A program made the position numbers and the translations under genes. A DNA stretch of 64,000 nt, from contig JAYWVB010000007.1 of the NCBI GenBank assembly GCA_039881045.1, positions 620,001 to 684,000 on the forward strand, in the 5' to 3' direction. Positions 31,565 to 44,071 of the stretch are shown here, piece by piece; position 1 is the first letter of the stretch, and each line of letters starts with the position of its first letter. This stretch comes from Chaetomium olivaceum (taxonomy: Eukaryota > Ascomycota > Sordariomycetes > Sordariales > Chaetomiaceae). The notes beneath the pieces are model-generated. The model saw only the letters and a list, made by a program, of their open reading frames with translations, was not told where the DNA came from and did no database searches.

Positions 31565-34122
31565 ATGGTTCAGCACTTGGAAACAACAGGCGGCCCGCCT
31601 TCAGAACACACGCCATTACTGGCCAAAGGTGTCGACGCGAACGGGCAAGGGGGCGTGTCTATCTCGGCATCCGAAGGCCCTGTTGAAGAGCCGCTCGTCG
31701 GCAATGAAACCAATAGCACCATCTTGAAAACCGGAACAGACGATGAAGAGAGCCAGGGGCAAGGGGAAGTCGAGGACGCGACAGACAGAAGCCATGTCGC
31801 TCGGATCATCTCAGTCTTGCTCATCGGTACGTCTTGGGTTTGGGCTCGGTAATGCGTTGTAGCGAAGCTAAAAGAGTCAAGGCATATTTGTCGCACACGC
31901 CGACGGCTCAATTCTCCTGGCGACACATCCCGTCATCGCTTCCGAATTCAATGATTTGGAAAACTCAAGCTGGTTGATTACCGGCTTCGCCCTAGCCGGT
32001 GCCGCCACGCAGACACTGGTATGCTAATCGCCAACTTTTGCTACAACGGGCAGCTGACAAACGTTCCCGCCAGTACGGAAAACTAAGTGACATTTACGGC
32101 CGGAAGAGTTTGGTCATTTCCGCATACATTATTTTTGTCGTTGGCTGGTGAGTTGCCTCAGTTCCGATCAGTTTTGGAAATAATTCTAAATTTTTATCAA
32201 CAGCGCTATTGTGTAAGTGTCACGCCGAGTCAAACCAATTCTTGCATATATTAACGATCCGTAGGGGCATGGGCCAAACCATGTGGCAAGTCATCCTTGG
32301 CCGAGTCATCTCGGGCGCCGGTGCATCTGGAATGGCCGGACTGGTCTCTATTTTGATCACAGGTAAATCCATCGTCTATTATCCTCTGAGAGTTCGTAGT
32401 TGACGAATGTAGACCTCCTCCCTATCAGAGAGGTTGCCCAATGGCGTGCCTACGTAAACCTAGTTGCCACTCTGGGTCGCAGCATTGGAGGACCGCTCGG
32501 AGGATGGCTCGTCGATGTCATCGGCTGGCGATGGTGAGTTTTACCATCTTGGAATCCCGGAGAGACGCTAATAAGATTCCTCCAGGTCCTTCTTTGGCCA
32601 GGTCCCACCCATCATACTCGCCATTATCCTGGTGACTATCTCTCTCCCTGGCTCTCCCTCAGCCACACCTGAGCTTTCCAACACTGTCGAAAATCCGGTC
32701 TGCCAGAAAAGCAAGCTCAGCCGCGTCGACTTTAAGGGCTCCATACTCTTTACCTTAGCCATCCTTGCTCTACTTCTACCCATCGAGCTCGGGGGTGTCA
32801 AACTACCCTGGTCCCATCCGACCGTTATCACCCTTTTCAGCCTAAGCCCCGTGCTGCTGATTGTGTTTGTCACGGTAGAGAAGCGTCAGGCGGAGCCAAT
32901 CTTGCCTCTCGAGATTTTCCACCGCCGGGATGCTGTCTTGTCCTTTGCCATACTGGGCCTGCAGATTGCAGCTCAGCTCGGGGTGAGTACCGATCAGGAC
33001 GTGGAGTGGGGGTGAGAGAAGCTGACTTTGCCAGCTTATGTTTTCGGTACCACTTTACTTCCAGATTACGACTCGGGCATCCAACACTGTTTCCGGGGCG
33101 CATCTTGTGCCCGCCGTTGTTGGTAATGCGCTTGGCGGTGTAATCTCGGGGGTGATCATCAAGAGGTGCGTGGGATGGAGAGAATAAGGGGAAACCGGGC
33201 GCAAACTCGCACAGTCGGGGGCTTGACTAACCCTCCCAGGTCCGGCCGCTACAAAACCCTCATCATCCTCGCCGTCGCGCTCTCCTCTGCTGGCTATTTA
33301 CTGCTCATGCTCCGCTGGCATGGCAACACCGGCTTTTGGGAGTCACTCTACATTTTCCCGACGTGCGTATCACCCTTTTTTCTATCCATTAACCCTCCCT
33401 CCCCTTTGCTTTTTATCCATCATCTCTTGCCCCCCACTCCCTTCACCCCCACCACCACTGCCGCCATCACAATCCCCTCCCCTCGACTCCCTGTTTACCA
33501 TATGATCAACCCACTAACCCCCCCTCGTCCAGCGGTTTCGGCACCGGCGTCGCCCAGTCCGCCGTCTTCATCTCACTGCAAGCCGTCGTTGCCGACCCAT
33601 CCCACCTCGCCCCCGCCATCTCCTTTATGTACCTGACCAGCACTGTCGCGCTGACCATCGGCCTGCCGCTCTCCAACGCGGTCATGCAGGCTGTACTGCG
33701 CCGGGCGTTGGACGGGAGGCTGTTGGGGTTGGGTGTGGGGGCGGAGGAGGTGGTTAAGGTATGTCCTCTGATTTTCTTTCATTTCCCTTTTTTCTTTTGT
33801 CTTGGTGATGTATGCTTGCCGTAGGATTGGTATTGCGTAGGGTATGGGGATTATTGAACTGACTGTGACTGGGGCAGATCATCGAGAGCACGGTATCAGA
33901 CGTCGACTTCATAGACCGGGTTACAGGGAAGGTGCGGGAAGCCATCGTGAGCTCGTATGTTGACGGGCTGTGGTGGAGTCATGGTAAGTGATCTGTTCTA
34001 TTCTATCCGACTCCGTTGAGTTTCTAACCATCCCCATAGGCGTGTCCTTCTTGTTCTCCGCCACGGCTTTTGTCTTGGCCCTCCTCATCCGTCAGCGCCC
34101 TCTCGATGGGCCGAGGGCGTAA
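31565..34122 (+). CDS. MFS transporter, Vba/Fnx1-like (vacuolar basic amino acid type)
   Basis: Twelve exons: 31565..31826, 31882..32018, 32074..32147, 32204..32212, 32265..32362, 32413..32533, 32586..32982, 33035..33165, 33240..33362, 33533..33758, 33878..33983, 34040..34122. The joined frame is 588 residues without a break. After a hydrophilic N-terminus of about 80 residues come the membrane segments; landmarks are HPVIASEFNDLENSSWLITG, the motif-A loop YGKLSDIYGRKSLV, MWQVILGRVISGAGASGM, SIGGPLGGWLVDVIGWRW and GVAQSAVFISLQAVV. This set is that of the 14-TM DHA2-like Vba1/Fnx1 group, which moves basic amino acids into the vacuole by proton antiport; a multidrug role is the alternative. Exon 4 is only 9 nt and is needed for CAIVGMGQTMWQ. 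Confidence 0.9.
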
Positions 34123-35328
34123 GCTTGCTTCGATCTGCGGCCATACTAAAAAGGGCAAACATTTCTCATCTCATAGGGCGCCGCGGTGTTGCCGTGGTTC
34201 CTAATAGTGGTGTTGGGGAGGTCGCGGCAAAAGGCAAACATGACTGGGAGTTTTGACGGAATAGTAGCCTAGTAGGCGGTAAACCAAAAGCTGGAGACGA
34301 CAAATCATGCGTTGAGAAATCACATCGTAAAGTGGGAGACAAGACGTGTATATACTTCGGTTGGACAGGTCCCAGCATCATTAAGATCATAATCACACCT
34401 CGAGGAGAGCGCGTTTCTATCTTTCCGTTCACCTAAACCCAAGACGTGATCATCGTTCAGGACCCGCAATACCTCACTTAGGGACAGTCGGCAATGTGCT
34501 ACCCAGTCCAAGACACTACCATCAAATGCCAAATGTAATGATTGACCCAAACCAAGAACCGATGACACCATGGGTGGACATCAAAGTCGGTGGGATTGAC
34601 GGGGCATTCATAAAAGAAATTCGAGTTGCTGGAACGAGGAGGGCATCCATGAAGATGCCATCGTTTAGAAGCCGGAAAATTACTCGGAACCGAACGGACT
34701 TTGGTAGTCCCGAATACACCCAATCTCACCACATGCAACGATATGTTAGATTTGGCAATATGCTCATCGGGCATCACAAATCCGCCAATATTTTCCATAC
34801 CTGAGAACGTGATATCCCTACGAGACACATGTTTGTATCTCTCCACATCTTCTTGATATCCGCGAGCAGATCTCGGACAGGGACGGAAAATTGCTTGAAA
34901 TATAGTATTGATTAGATCGGGAGTATAGGCCATCAGGGCCCTACAACAAGTTTTGTCGGTATCTATTTTTGGTATCATGTCGTCAATTTCATTCTTTCCA
35001 TCTTGTCTCCGACGCTATCGTTATTAGGGTGTCATTAACATGTCATGGCGAATGTCATTATGTCATACATTCCTTTCTACAGTACCTCGTCCGTTCTCCT
35101 ATCCTAGGTCTAGGCTGTTTGGCCGGACGAGCCCTACCCACCCTTTGAGGACGCGTCATAGAACGTTGACTATGGGAAGGCGGGTCGAGCTATAACCTAA
35201 GTCCTAGGTGAGGCCCGAGGCCAAGCAAGATGTAAGATGGGTCTCATTCTAGTCGACAGGCTCAGTACGCCAGCAATCAGTTTCCCTCTTAATCCTCACA
35301 TTTCCTTTCCCAACCAAGTAATCCTACA
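34123..35328. other. Intergenic, with one unassigned minus-strand open frame
   Basis: A 159-codon frame on the minus strand (34978 to 34499, starting MIPKIDTDKTCCRALMAYTP) has an ATG but no motif I recognise. It could be a lineage-specific gene or chance. Confidence 0.3.
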
Positions 35329-37115
35329 ATGTCCAACACCACACCTAACGTTGTCACAATGGATATCCCACGATCGGAAAACCCCGGCATCCGGAACTTG
35401 CAGGCCGTGGTCCGGGAGCTCCGCGACAGATTGCCAGGGGATCTCGAAAAGCGAATCCCAATCGTCTTGGGTGCGGCCCCCAACATATACACCATTGCTG
35501 GGGATTCTTATTTGATAGCATCTAGTCCCTGGGTTCAGCGGATGGGGCAGACCCCTTCTCGGCGCAGTGAACTACTTTGGCGGCTTCTCGAATTTCGCAT
35601 CGACCCTCGAAGCCGAGGGGTATGCCGTCATTCAGGTCTGTCTTAGCCCACTCTCAAGCAACAAAGAGCGGGCCTGTGAGATATTCCAGCAGCTCACCAA
35701 TATAAATGTTAATGGTCCAGGAAGGCAAGTTCAATCCATTCAAATCCATTGTCTTGTGTGGAATTGACAAGAGTAGTGGCTTTGATAGGCCAGGAACACC
35801 CCCGACGCTTATTGGCGTTAATTATGGAAATCTTCCTCTTGACCCCTTGATACAACCGAAGGTAGCTCCACATACTTGGCAGGCAGTTGTCCATGGCGCC
35901 GATAAACTCCCAGACTCTTGGAGATGGGACACGACCAACAAGGTCACCTTCATCTGCCACTCTCAAGGAGGGACTACCGTTCGATATCTTCTCTACCTCC
36001 TGTCTGGCGCGGCGCCATTCGACCTCCCGCAGTTTCCTAGCAACGATGAGCGGGCTCGGGCTAAGGCCGTCATCACGTTGGGCACCCCGCACAAGGGCAC
36101 TACTGTTACCGCCGTAGTACTAGTAAGCACCTAGACGTCCTACCATCCCCCTTGTCATGGGTCGTCTCTAACCTATTTTCCAGTCATTCCTGCAAGGCGA
36201 CCCCAACCGGGACGCGGTCGTAGACTTCGTCACATCGTGTTCCTACGCCGCGCGCAAGGACCGTGTCTACGACCTCGGCCTCGACCACTGGGGTTTCGCC
36301 CGCTCCGGCACAGAAACCTACCTGACGATGCGCCAACGCATCGGTCCGGCCGTCGTCGCCTGGTTCAACGGCCAAGTCAATGGCCTCTACAACAACAGCA
36401 TCGCCGGCGCAAATGAACTCAACAACCTCCCTGCTCCCCCAGCCACTCCGCCCCCCTACTTTTTCACCATGACGTTCCGCGCTACGAACCCCTTCCCAAA
36501 CCGTACCCTCACGCGCCAAGACGTCGAGGAGTTTATACTTCTCCTTCCCGGCGGCAACATATTCAACTTTCTGGGGGTTGGGTTTGGCGTGGCCACCCTT
36601 CTGAACCTCGCCAACTGGGCAGGCGTCGCGCCCACGCTGCAGAGGACCTTCTCGTGGATGACCGACGTCGCCAACCGACATCTCGGTGCGATGGGGTACT
36701 TCTCGCAGATCCCGCGGCCGGGGGAGCAGATCCCCCGGCCCGATATGCTCCCGGTCATTGCGCCGTTTGGCTACGGCATGGGGAGCGTGAGAGGGGGTGA
36801 GTGGGCGGCGAATGATGGCATTGTGAATACCGTGTCGATGGATGGCCCGCCTGGAAACGTTCGTGACGCAGCGGAGTTTGTTCCGCACCTTGACCCGGCG
36901 AACCTGGGACAAGTTCAGGGTCCGTTCTGGTGCTTTGGGGAGAATGGCACCATTGATCATGCGGATCAGCTCGGGGTTTTTACGGATGTTACAACGGTGA
37001 GGAGATATTTATATGAGTGTGATGATGAGAGGACGGATTAGCTAACACGAAGCAGAACGCAGAGGTGGAGCTCATGTATAAGCTGTTTGCGGAGTTGGTA
37101 GACCGCCTTCCCTAG
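35329..37115 (+). CDS. Lipase of bacterial family I.5 type (alpha/beta hydrolase)
   Basis: Five exons: 35329..35463, 35519..35724, 35774..36122, 36184..36996, 37056..37115, in frame, 520 residues. It matches the plan of thermoalkalophilic bacterial lipases: PIHLVPGFSGWG (oxyanion region), CLSPLSSNKERACEIFQQL, nucleophile elbow CHSQGG, ITLGTPHKGTT, VYDLGLDHWGFAR, NDGIVNTVSMDGP with the likely catalytic Asp, and IDHADQLGV with the likely catalytic His. It should hydrolyse acylglycerols or esters. No signal peptide is visible. Intron 1 has a weak donor (GTCTTG) but gives the right spacing; intron 2 is best read as GC-AG (AAG|GCAAGT), although a GT donor at 35708 with an acceptor at 35771 would also keep the frame. 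Confidence 0.86.
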
Positions 37116-38256
37116 GCTGTCTGTGTAGGTACCCAGCCATGTTGCAGCCGAGAGAGATTGCACTTCGTACATGGGACCATCTCGTCTAGGTGCCTAGACA
37201 GGGGCAGCTATCACCTTGGTGATATCTTGGTGGTACAGTCCGCTGGGTCTAAGCTAACGCTTCCTCTTGGAGACAACATAATGGAACATCATAGCCGACT
37301 AAGTCGAGTACACCCCCACCACCATGACAAATGAACAGGTAGGTACTCCAAACCGGGGTTTATCCAGCATAGCTAGCAGTTCAACTTACTCGACCAACTA
37401 TCAATTCAATTTCAGTCAATCAATTCAACACAGAGGCCCTGACAATTTCAACCGATTACCCGCCGTTACAAAGGCCGTGGGACGGCAGAGAGATTCGGTC
37501 ACATCGGGACCTACAGACCGTATTACGGGGAGTAGGTGCCCGGAGCAGAAGATTTGTTAGGAAGGTCCTTGGCTGGCTGATGGACTCTGGCCGGCTACTG
37601 GAGTATAGCCTAGCCAGAAGGCTGGAGCTAGAAACAGTGGATGGGGAGGGCTAGAGGGCACGGAGGCCGGCAAAGGGCCTCCTTTCTTTTGCAGTATGAC
37701 GGATTCACAGTATTGTTGTCTCAAAGTGGTAGACAGAGGTTTTTATCCGGCCTATACGGTACGGTTCCCTTTGTAAATAGCAGTAGAAGGACCGGCGCGC
37801 CCCAGGGCATATCGGTGTAGGAAATAATAATAATAATTTCAACCGATTCAACGTTCGATAAGTGGTGGGGCCGATGGTGTTTAGTTGCATGGATGGGATT
37901 TTCAATATTCCAACACAATCAACAACTCTACCAGCCCCAGGAATATGCAACACCGCAGCCACCTTGGTATAACACGCACAGCCCATCAGACGGTGCAAGC
38001 CATTCACTGTATCCAACCCCCATATGCATATGCCCATCCCATGGAGTCCAACCCACACATGCCCATCCATCCATATCATCCCAATCATTCCCATTTCCCA
38101 TTTCCCATCTCCAACAACAACCCCTTCTACAAACACAAAAACATCTCCCAGACCAAAGAAGAAAACAACAAGTATTGTACTGTACTATATCCGACTCAGT
38201 TCACCACCATCACCACCCTCTACCCATAACCCCCTCCTTCACCCCTCACGCTTCCA
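37116..38256. other. Intergenic; nothing certain
   Basis: A short frame starting at 37324 has a GTAGGT donor-like site soon after its ATG but no recognisable product. From about 37880 the DNA is C/A-rich and is the 3' side of the Kelch gene. Confidence 0.45.
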
Positions 38257-41200
38257 TCAAGCACCAATCCCCAGCCCGACCCTCCCCTGCCCATACTGCT
38301 GCCCCCCACCCCCACCCTGTTGCCCACCCCCTTGCTGCCCACCACCAGCACTCAACGGCCCACCTCCCGTTCCCGTCCTCTCCCGCATCCTCCTCCCCTC
38401 CATCAACCCCCTCAACCCCCTCTTCTGCAAACCAATCACACTACTGAGATCCCCCGCCCACACCTCCCTCCCACTCCCACCACGCTCACTGTCCCCGACT
38501 TCCGACGTGCTCCACTCACTCCCACTGACGCTTGTCGTGGCACTCAACTCATCGCTGCTCGGCGGCGCGCCAGGGACAGAGGTGCTGATGCTCAATCCAC
38601 CATGGGGACCACCACCGCCGGCGTCTGAGCTGGCGACGCTGCTGCTGCCGCCGTTAGCGTGTTGCTGCTGCTGTTGTTGGGAGTTGTTGTTGTCGATGGA
38701 ATAGCCGGCCAGGGTGTCGAGGGCGCTGGTGGCGAGCGGGAAGAAGTTGGGGTTGAGTGTCCCGTCGATGCCGCGACCGCCGCCGGCCGCCATGGCGGTG
38801 GCGTTGAAGACGGCGGCGGCGTTGCGGCTATCAAGGAGACCGTGTAGGCGCTCGATGACGGCCTCGAGGAGACCATCGACGCGGTAGGGACAGGCGATCT
38901 GGAGGAGACTGCAGAGGATTTGCGGTGTGCAGAGCGGTGAGGAGGGTGCCGGGAGGCTGGAGGTGTAGAGGAAGTGTAGGAGGGCTTGGAGTGTGAGGTA
39001 GGTGTGCGGGAGGTAAAGACACCGCGGTCGGCTGTTTGGGGGGAGGGTGCGAGGTGTTGGTGCGGTGTTGATGGCGGCGGGATCGATCGGTGCTGGCGAT
39101 GTGGCATTTCCACTTCTGCTCAATCCACCGGCCGAATAGAGTGTGCTGCCGCTCATGTTCCCCGGGGTGATGGTCAGGTTGGAGCTGCGGATCGAACCAC
39201 CAGGTGCCGACACCGAGTTTGACCGCAAGGTCGCCGCGTCGCTACCGTCCTGCGTCGCCGTGCCCTCTCTAAGCAGCTGGACAAAGTACGGACCCCACCT
39301 CCTCGCCACAATCCTCGAGTTGATCGGTATCCGCTCGCCGCCGATGCAGAGAATATCCATATCCGCCAGTTCCCTTAGCGCGAGGGCTTTCTCGCCCAGC
39401 TCTTCGGCAGCGCGGTTGTGAGACCTCCCACCAGCCGTGAAACCAGCTTTGCGGGCTAGACTCAAACCGGGCCCTGTGTAGGGACTGCTGGCGCTGACAA
39501 ACCCACTCATGGCAGCGGTTTTCCGGGGGTTGTCGTAAAAGCCAAACGCCTCCAACTCAACCATGCAGACATTGCTGAAGTTGATTCGGCGGTGATTGTA
39601 GTCATCCACGAGGCTCCGCTTCCTGTTGCCCAGTACGACGAATGTGTTCCGCCTGTTCCACAAGACGCCGCGGTTCCAGCTGCCCTGGCTGAAGACGGCG
39701 CCGCCGGCATCGATTCGGCTCCACGTCAGGTTTCGCAGGTCCAGTGCCCAGAGGGCGTATTCTTGTTTTGACGACGTAAGGTAAGTGCCGCTGACGACAA
39801 AATGGGTATCAATGACTCCACCGTTGGGGAACCGTAACCCTGGCGGGCTGTATGTGCCGCTCATGGTCCGTTCGCTGAGGTGGCCATCGGGAGACCTGAT
39901 CTGCAACTCCAGTTTGACATCCAAAAAGTTGTAATTGCTATAAATAAGCATGCTGGACCCTGGCTCTCTCGCCTCCTGGCTGATTCCACCAGCCTCAATT
40001 CGTGGGCCACCCGGAAATGTCTTGCCGAGTTTTGAGGTAACTGAGGGAGGGAGTGGTGCCACAACGCTGCGATACGCGCCGCAGCTCTTGCCCAGGGCCT
40101 GCGTCGAGACCCATTTCAAACTGCGCAGGTTGAAGACGCTGATCTGCTCGATGTAATGGTTTGACGCATCCTGTCCGCCCACCACGATCATCTCGCTGCC
40201 GCCGGTGCCATCGATATTGATCCCAATCCGCCCCTCGTTCGCGTTGCCAGTAGAAGGGTTGTGTTGTAGAGCGGAGAGGGGTGCCCTGTGGGAAACAAAC
40301 GTTGCCGAGGACGGGAGGATGCACGCGCAGTGTGCGTAGCGGCCCTGGGGAGCGTCTTGTGTGGGGATGAATGTCCATTTTTTGGTCGGCACGTCATAGA
40401 TGTAAATATCTGACATGACGGTGACCTCGGGTTGCTGGTCTTGTGGTATGTTTTTCTGATTCGTCGTGGGCGACATGCCGCCGTAGCAAACAAGCTTCGT
40501 ATCGCCAAGTGCGCACATGGAATGAAAATATCGCGGCGGGGGGATATCACCAGACGTATCCAATTTCGTCCAGTGGCGGCGAATCAAGTCGAGCTCGTAT
40601 AGATCTGCCGTCAGGGGTGCTGGCCTGCTCCTGGACAATATCCTGCCTCCAAACACGTATAGCTTGTCCCCCACGATGGTGGTCGTGGCGCCCACCAGCG
40701 GGTGTGGTTCCCTCCCTGTTGTCCTGTGCACATTGCACATCAATCCAGATAAGTGTGCCGACGGAGTCGCAGTTCCGACAGCTGGACCCCCCGTCTGAGG
40801 TCTCGACTGGCCAAGGTTTGGCGACGGCCCCGCCGACAGCGGGCCGGTGCTCTTCGGCGTCAAATTATCTTTCCGATCATCCTGTCCGTCGTGTCGGGAT
40901 GAGCTCGCCAGGCTGCTCTGGCTGCTATTAATACTTGAGTCTGGACCGTGACCGGCTTGCCCTCGGGCATACAGCCCGCCACCCATATCCATCGATGATA
41001 GCGAGTCCATAGTTTCGGGTTGAGTGTCCTCTTCGTAGGTTTCCGTGTCGAGAATTGTTGCCAAGCTCGACTGCTGGGGAGGGGCCAGCGGAGTCAATGG
41101 GCTAGCCGGAGACAGCTGCGGCGGTGGCCGTTCTGGCAATGGCTTTGAGAGACTATCCTGCAGGCTTAGGCTTCGTGCATGTTGTGGCAGCGGCGTGCGA

Positions 41201-41474
41201 GTGCCTCTGGATAGGAGGGGCGCGGAGATCAGCGGCGCGGAGATCGGCGAGTTCTCGAGCGACGGCACGTGGGACTCTGGGGTCGGCGTAGGGAAAGTTT
41301 GGGTGGTCTTCCGGGCGCGATTCTCTTGATGCCACGAAAGGCCGAGGATAGGATATCGGAGGACGATTTTGAGGCTAGTCGTTCTTCAGATTCGGAGTCG
41401 GAGCGGCGACTAAAGTAATCGTCGAACCCGGCCTGCTGGTGGCCTGATTCCCCCGGTGTTAGCCTATACGACAT
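38257..41474 (-). CDS. Kelch-BTB protein, Ral2-like
   Basis: An intronless frame of 1,003 codons runs from 41268 to 38257. The true start is probably ATG 41474 (MSYRLTPGESGHQQAGFDDY): its frame joins the main one after a single missing base at the G run 41311-41313 (IKRIAPG then KTTQTFPTPTPESHVPSLEN), giving about 1,072 residues. After a disordered N-terminus come Kelch repeats (ATTTIVGDKLYVFGGR, DIPPPRYFHSMCALGD, KLVCYGGMSP, MIVVGGQDASNHYIEQIS) and, in the last third, a BTB-like domain (DMDILCIGGERIPINSRIVA, LYLPHTYLTLQALLHFLYT). The tail is rich in Q, G and S. S. pombe Ral2, a Ras1 activator, has the same Kelch plus BTB layout; that role here is inference. It may instead be a CUL3 adaptor. 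Confidence 0.83.
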
Positions 41475-43227
41475 GTTGCTCGACGCGTGCAAAAACGTGC
41501 CACGCGGCAAAAGGCGGCACAACGAGCCAGGATGAAAAAAAGAAGAAAGAAAATATCCTTGTGTTTTGAGGGTAAGATGAAGCGGGAAAAAAGTCCGGCG
41601 CAGCCGACTAGTCGGGCCAGAACCAAAAATGTGAAGCCGAAAGCAAAAAGGATGGTATACAAGAAAGGGGCAGCAACGCGAAACGTGGCAGAGCAGGGTA
41701 TAGAAAGAAGAGAAGTTCCAGAAGGGAGTATTTGGGATGGTCGCACGCACGGAGGCACAGCCGGGAGGCAGGACGCAACCGTCAGCCCAGGCCCACGGCT
41801 CCTGATCCTGGCGGACCTGACGGGTCAAGGGGACCGGGGCGGGCCAGGCATGCGCCGGGGAGGTCCATGGTTGCGGCTCCCTCCGGCGCCTGGGGCTCTC
41901 CCGAGTCGCGGCATATCCACCCAGCGATCTTTGTCAAATGGGGCAGAGGAGGTGGTAACGGGGTAGAGTGACAATAGGGAAATTCGCGAAAGTGTGTAAG
42001 CGAGGCCAGGGGTAGAATTCTTGCCCGCACAAAAAGGCATGGCGACCGGGGTGAGGATGAATCGGAAGGGTGCCGGGAGAGAGCGGGCGGCGTTGAGATC
42101 TGGGGAAGGGAGAGAGAGTCCGAAGATGATGCGCGCGTACCTGATAAGGTGTTTCACCAATCAATTATTGTGTAGGGTTGGAGTGGAATCCGAAGCAAGT
42201 CGATCGTGCCGCAACGAGAAAGATGGTGGAGGAGAGGAAGACGGGAAGTTCTCTCGTGGTCCGTCCACAGGTTGCTGGGTCAAAGCAAAGTGCACCGCAC
42301 GGACAACCTTTTCGGGGTGAGCGAGCGGGAGAAAGGGGTTCGCATCGGTCGAGAGAAATGAGTGGACTCGCGGATGAAGCTCGCAAGCGGCAGGGCCGAA
42401 ACCGTGAAATCTCGTAGTCGGGGCGCGTCGCGGGACACGGACAGTCAAGAGGTGAGGAGTTGAGCAAGTCGAACGATGCGGGATGCAGGATGCAGGATGC
42501 TGAAAGAAGGTTGCGAAGGCTGCGAAGGTTGCTGCACTTCCACGAGGGGACCAATGCAATGTCGACTCGCTGACAAGACAGGACCGCACGAGGCTTTCCG
42601 TTCTCCTGGGAGGAGGAATGTGGGGTTGGGAAGAAGGGTTCCGGCTAGCGCTGCTCTCTTTGGGCGCCTGGTCGGGTGGGGTGGAGCACGGATCAATTAT
42701 TGGCTGGGCGTCCTGACTCGAAACAACCACCTGGATTGGCGGCAGGCGCACCCGAAACAAAATACCCACCGGAAAAGACACCATCTCCGATCAAAGTTGC
42801 GCATCCCCTGTCCGCTCGGAGATGGCAAGCGGGCAAGAGGAAGCAAGAACTGGGCCCTTGTTTTGTCTCATCTCGACGTTTCAACGGAAGGAATGCCACC
42901 GACCGGCGGAAACAAGCGACAACGCTAATTGCACGGAAGTCGGCAAGCCACGTGGAGGAGACGGGGATGGACAGCCACTTGAGTGTCAAAAAAGAAAGAG
43001 TTTGGGAGAAGATCGTCAATTTCTTGTTGCTAGCTCAACGGCGCGCATACAAAAAGCCATGCCCGCCAACGCCTTCCAAGTACCCGCTATATCCCCAGTC
43101 AGATGGCAGGATTTGAAGCCATATCAACACCCGTAGGGTAGGTAGGTATTCCGCCCCATGGTGCGGTGTTCTTCGAGCATTAGCGTGACCATCTTATCAT
43201 CCCTACTCCATCGCACCCGCCGAGCAT
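41475..43227. other. Long intergenic region and 5' leader of the Kelch gene
   Basis: Purine-rich on the plus strand with many overlapping frames, none with a motif. The first several hundred bases are probably the leader and promoter of the Kelch-BTB gene; the last 100 bases are the 3' end of the peroxiredoxin gene. Confidence 0.45.
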
Positions 43228-44071
43228 CTAAGCGTCCTTGGGCAGCGGGGTGAAGCGCAGGTACGGCTTGACGACGCGCATGTTGGGGAACAGCGTGGTG
43301 GCTTGCTCGCCCTTGATGGTGGGGTGGACGATGACATCGTCACCGGGGACCCAGTTGATCGGGGTGGTGACCTTGTACTTGTCGCCGGTCTGGAGCGAGT
43401 CGATAATGCGCAGGATCTCGGCGCTGTTGCGGCCGGTCGACGCCGGGTACGACAGGATGGTGCGGATGGTCTTCTTGGGATCGATGATGAAGACGGAGCG
43501 GATGGTGAAGGCAATGCCCTTCTCGTCCACGTTGGTGGTGTCTTGGTAGTCGATCCTGGCACGCCCTGTCAGTATTTTTGAGGGAGCCAAGAAGCATGGT
43601 CCGTCACAACTCACATGTCGTAGAGGTAGGCAATCTTACGCTCCTTGTCGGCGAGGATGGGGAATCCGACGAGCGAGCCGGTCACGTCGTTAATGTCCTG
43701 GATCCAGCCCTCGTGGCTGCCGAGGGTGTTGGCCGAGAGACCGATCAGCTTGACGCCACGCTTCGCGAACTCGGGCTCGAGACGGGCCATCTCGCCCAGC
43801 TCGGTGGTGCACACGGGGGTGTAGTCCTCGGGGTGGGAGAACAGGATGGTCCAGTTGTCGCCGATGAACTCATGGAAGTCGATGGGGCCCTTGGTGGTCT
43901 GGGCCTGGAAATTGGGGGCGATCGAGCCCAGACGGAGACTACAACGCGCATGTTAGCGACGGGCCGTGGCATGACTATTGTTTAACTGTGGTGCGGCCCG
44001 AGTGGCCGTGTTGTTCGCCAGAAACAGCGCATAGGGGGTACATACGGTGCGGATTGACGCTCGGAAGCCAT
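43228..44071 (-). CDS. 1-Cys peroxiredoxin (Prx6 type)
   Basis: Three exons, 44071..44046, 43938..43615, 43555..43228, give 225 residues unbroken. The first exon is only 26 nt. Motifs: LRLGSIAPNFQAQTTKGPID, peroxidatic cysteine in SHPEDYTPVCTTELG (about Cys52), GVKLIGLSANTLGSHEGWI, AFTIRSVFIIDPKKTIR and INWVPGDDVIVHP with the long C-terminal Prx6 domain. It reduces hydrogen and organic peroxides using a single catalytic cysteine, with thiol or glutathione as reductant. Many fungal members are cytosolic or mitochondrial; no presequence is seen here. Confidence 0.95.

Noticed and set aside
37324..37560. 78-codon frame with a donor-like site after the ATG
   Set aside because: Low-complexity product, no family, no convincing second exon.
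38024..38704. 226-codon plus-strand frame
   Set aside because: It is antisense to the end of the Kelch-BTB gene, and its proline-rich composition comes from the G-rich coding strand opposite.
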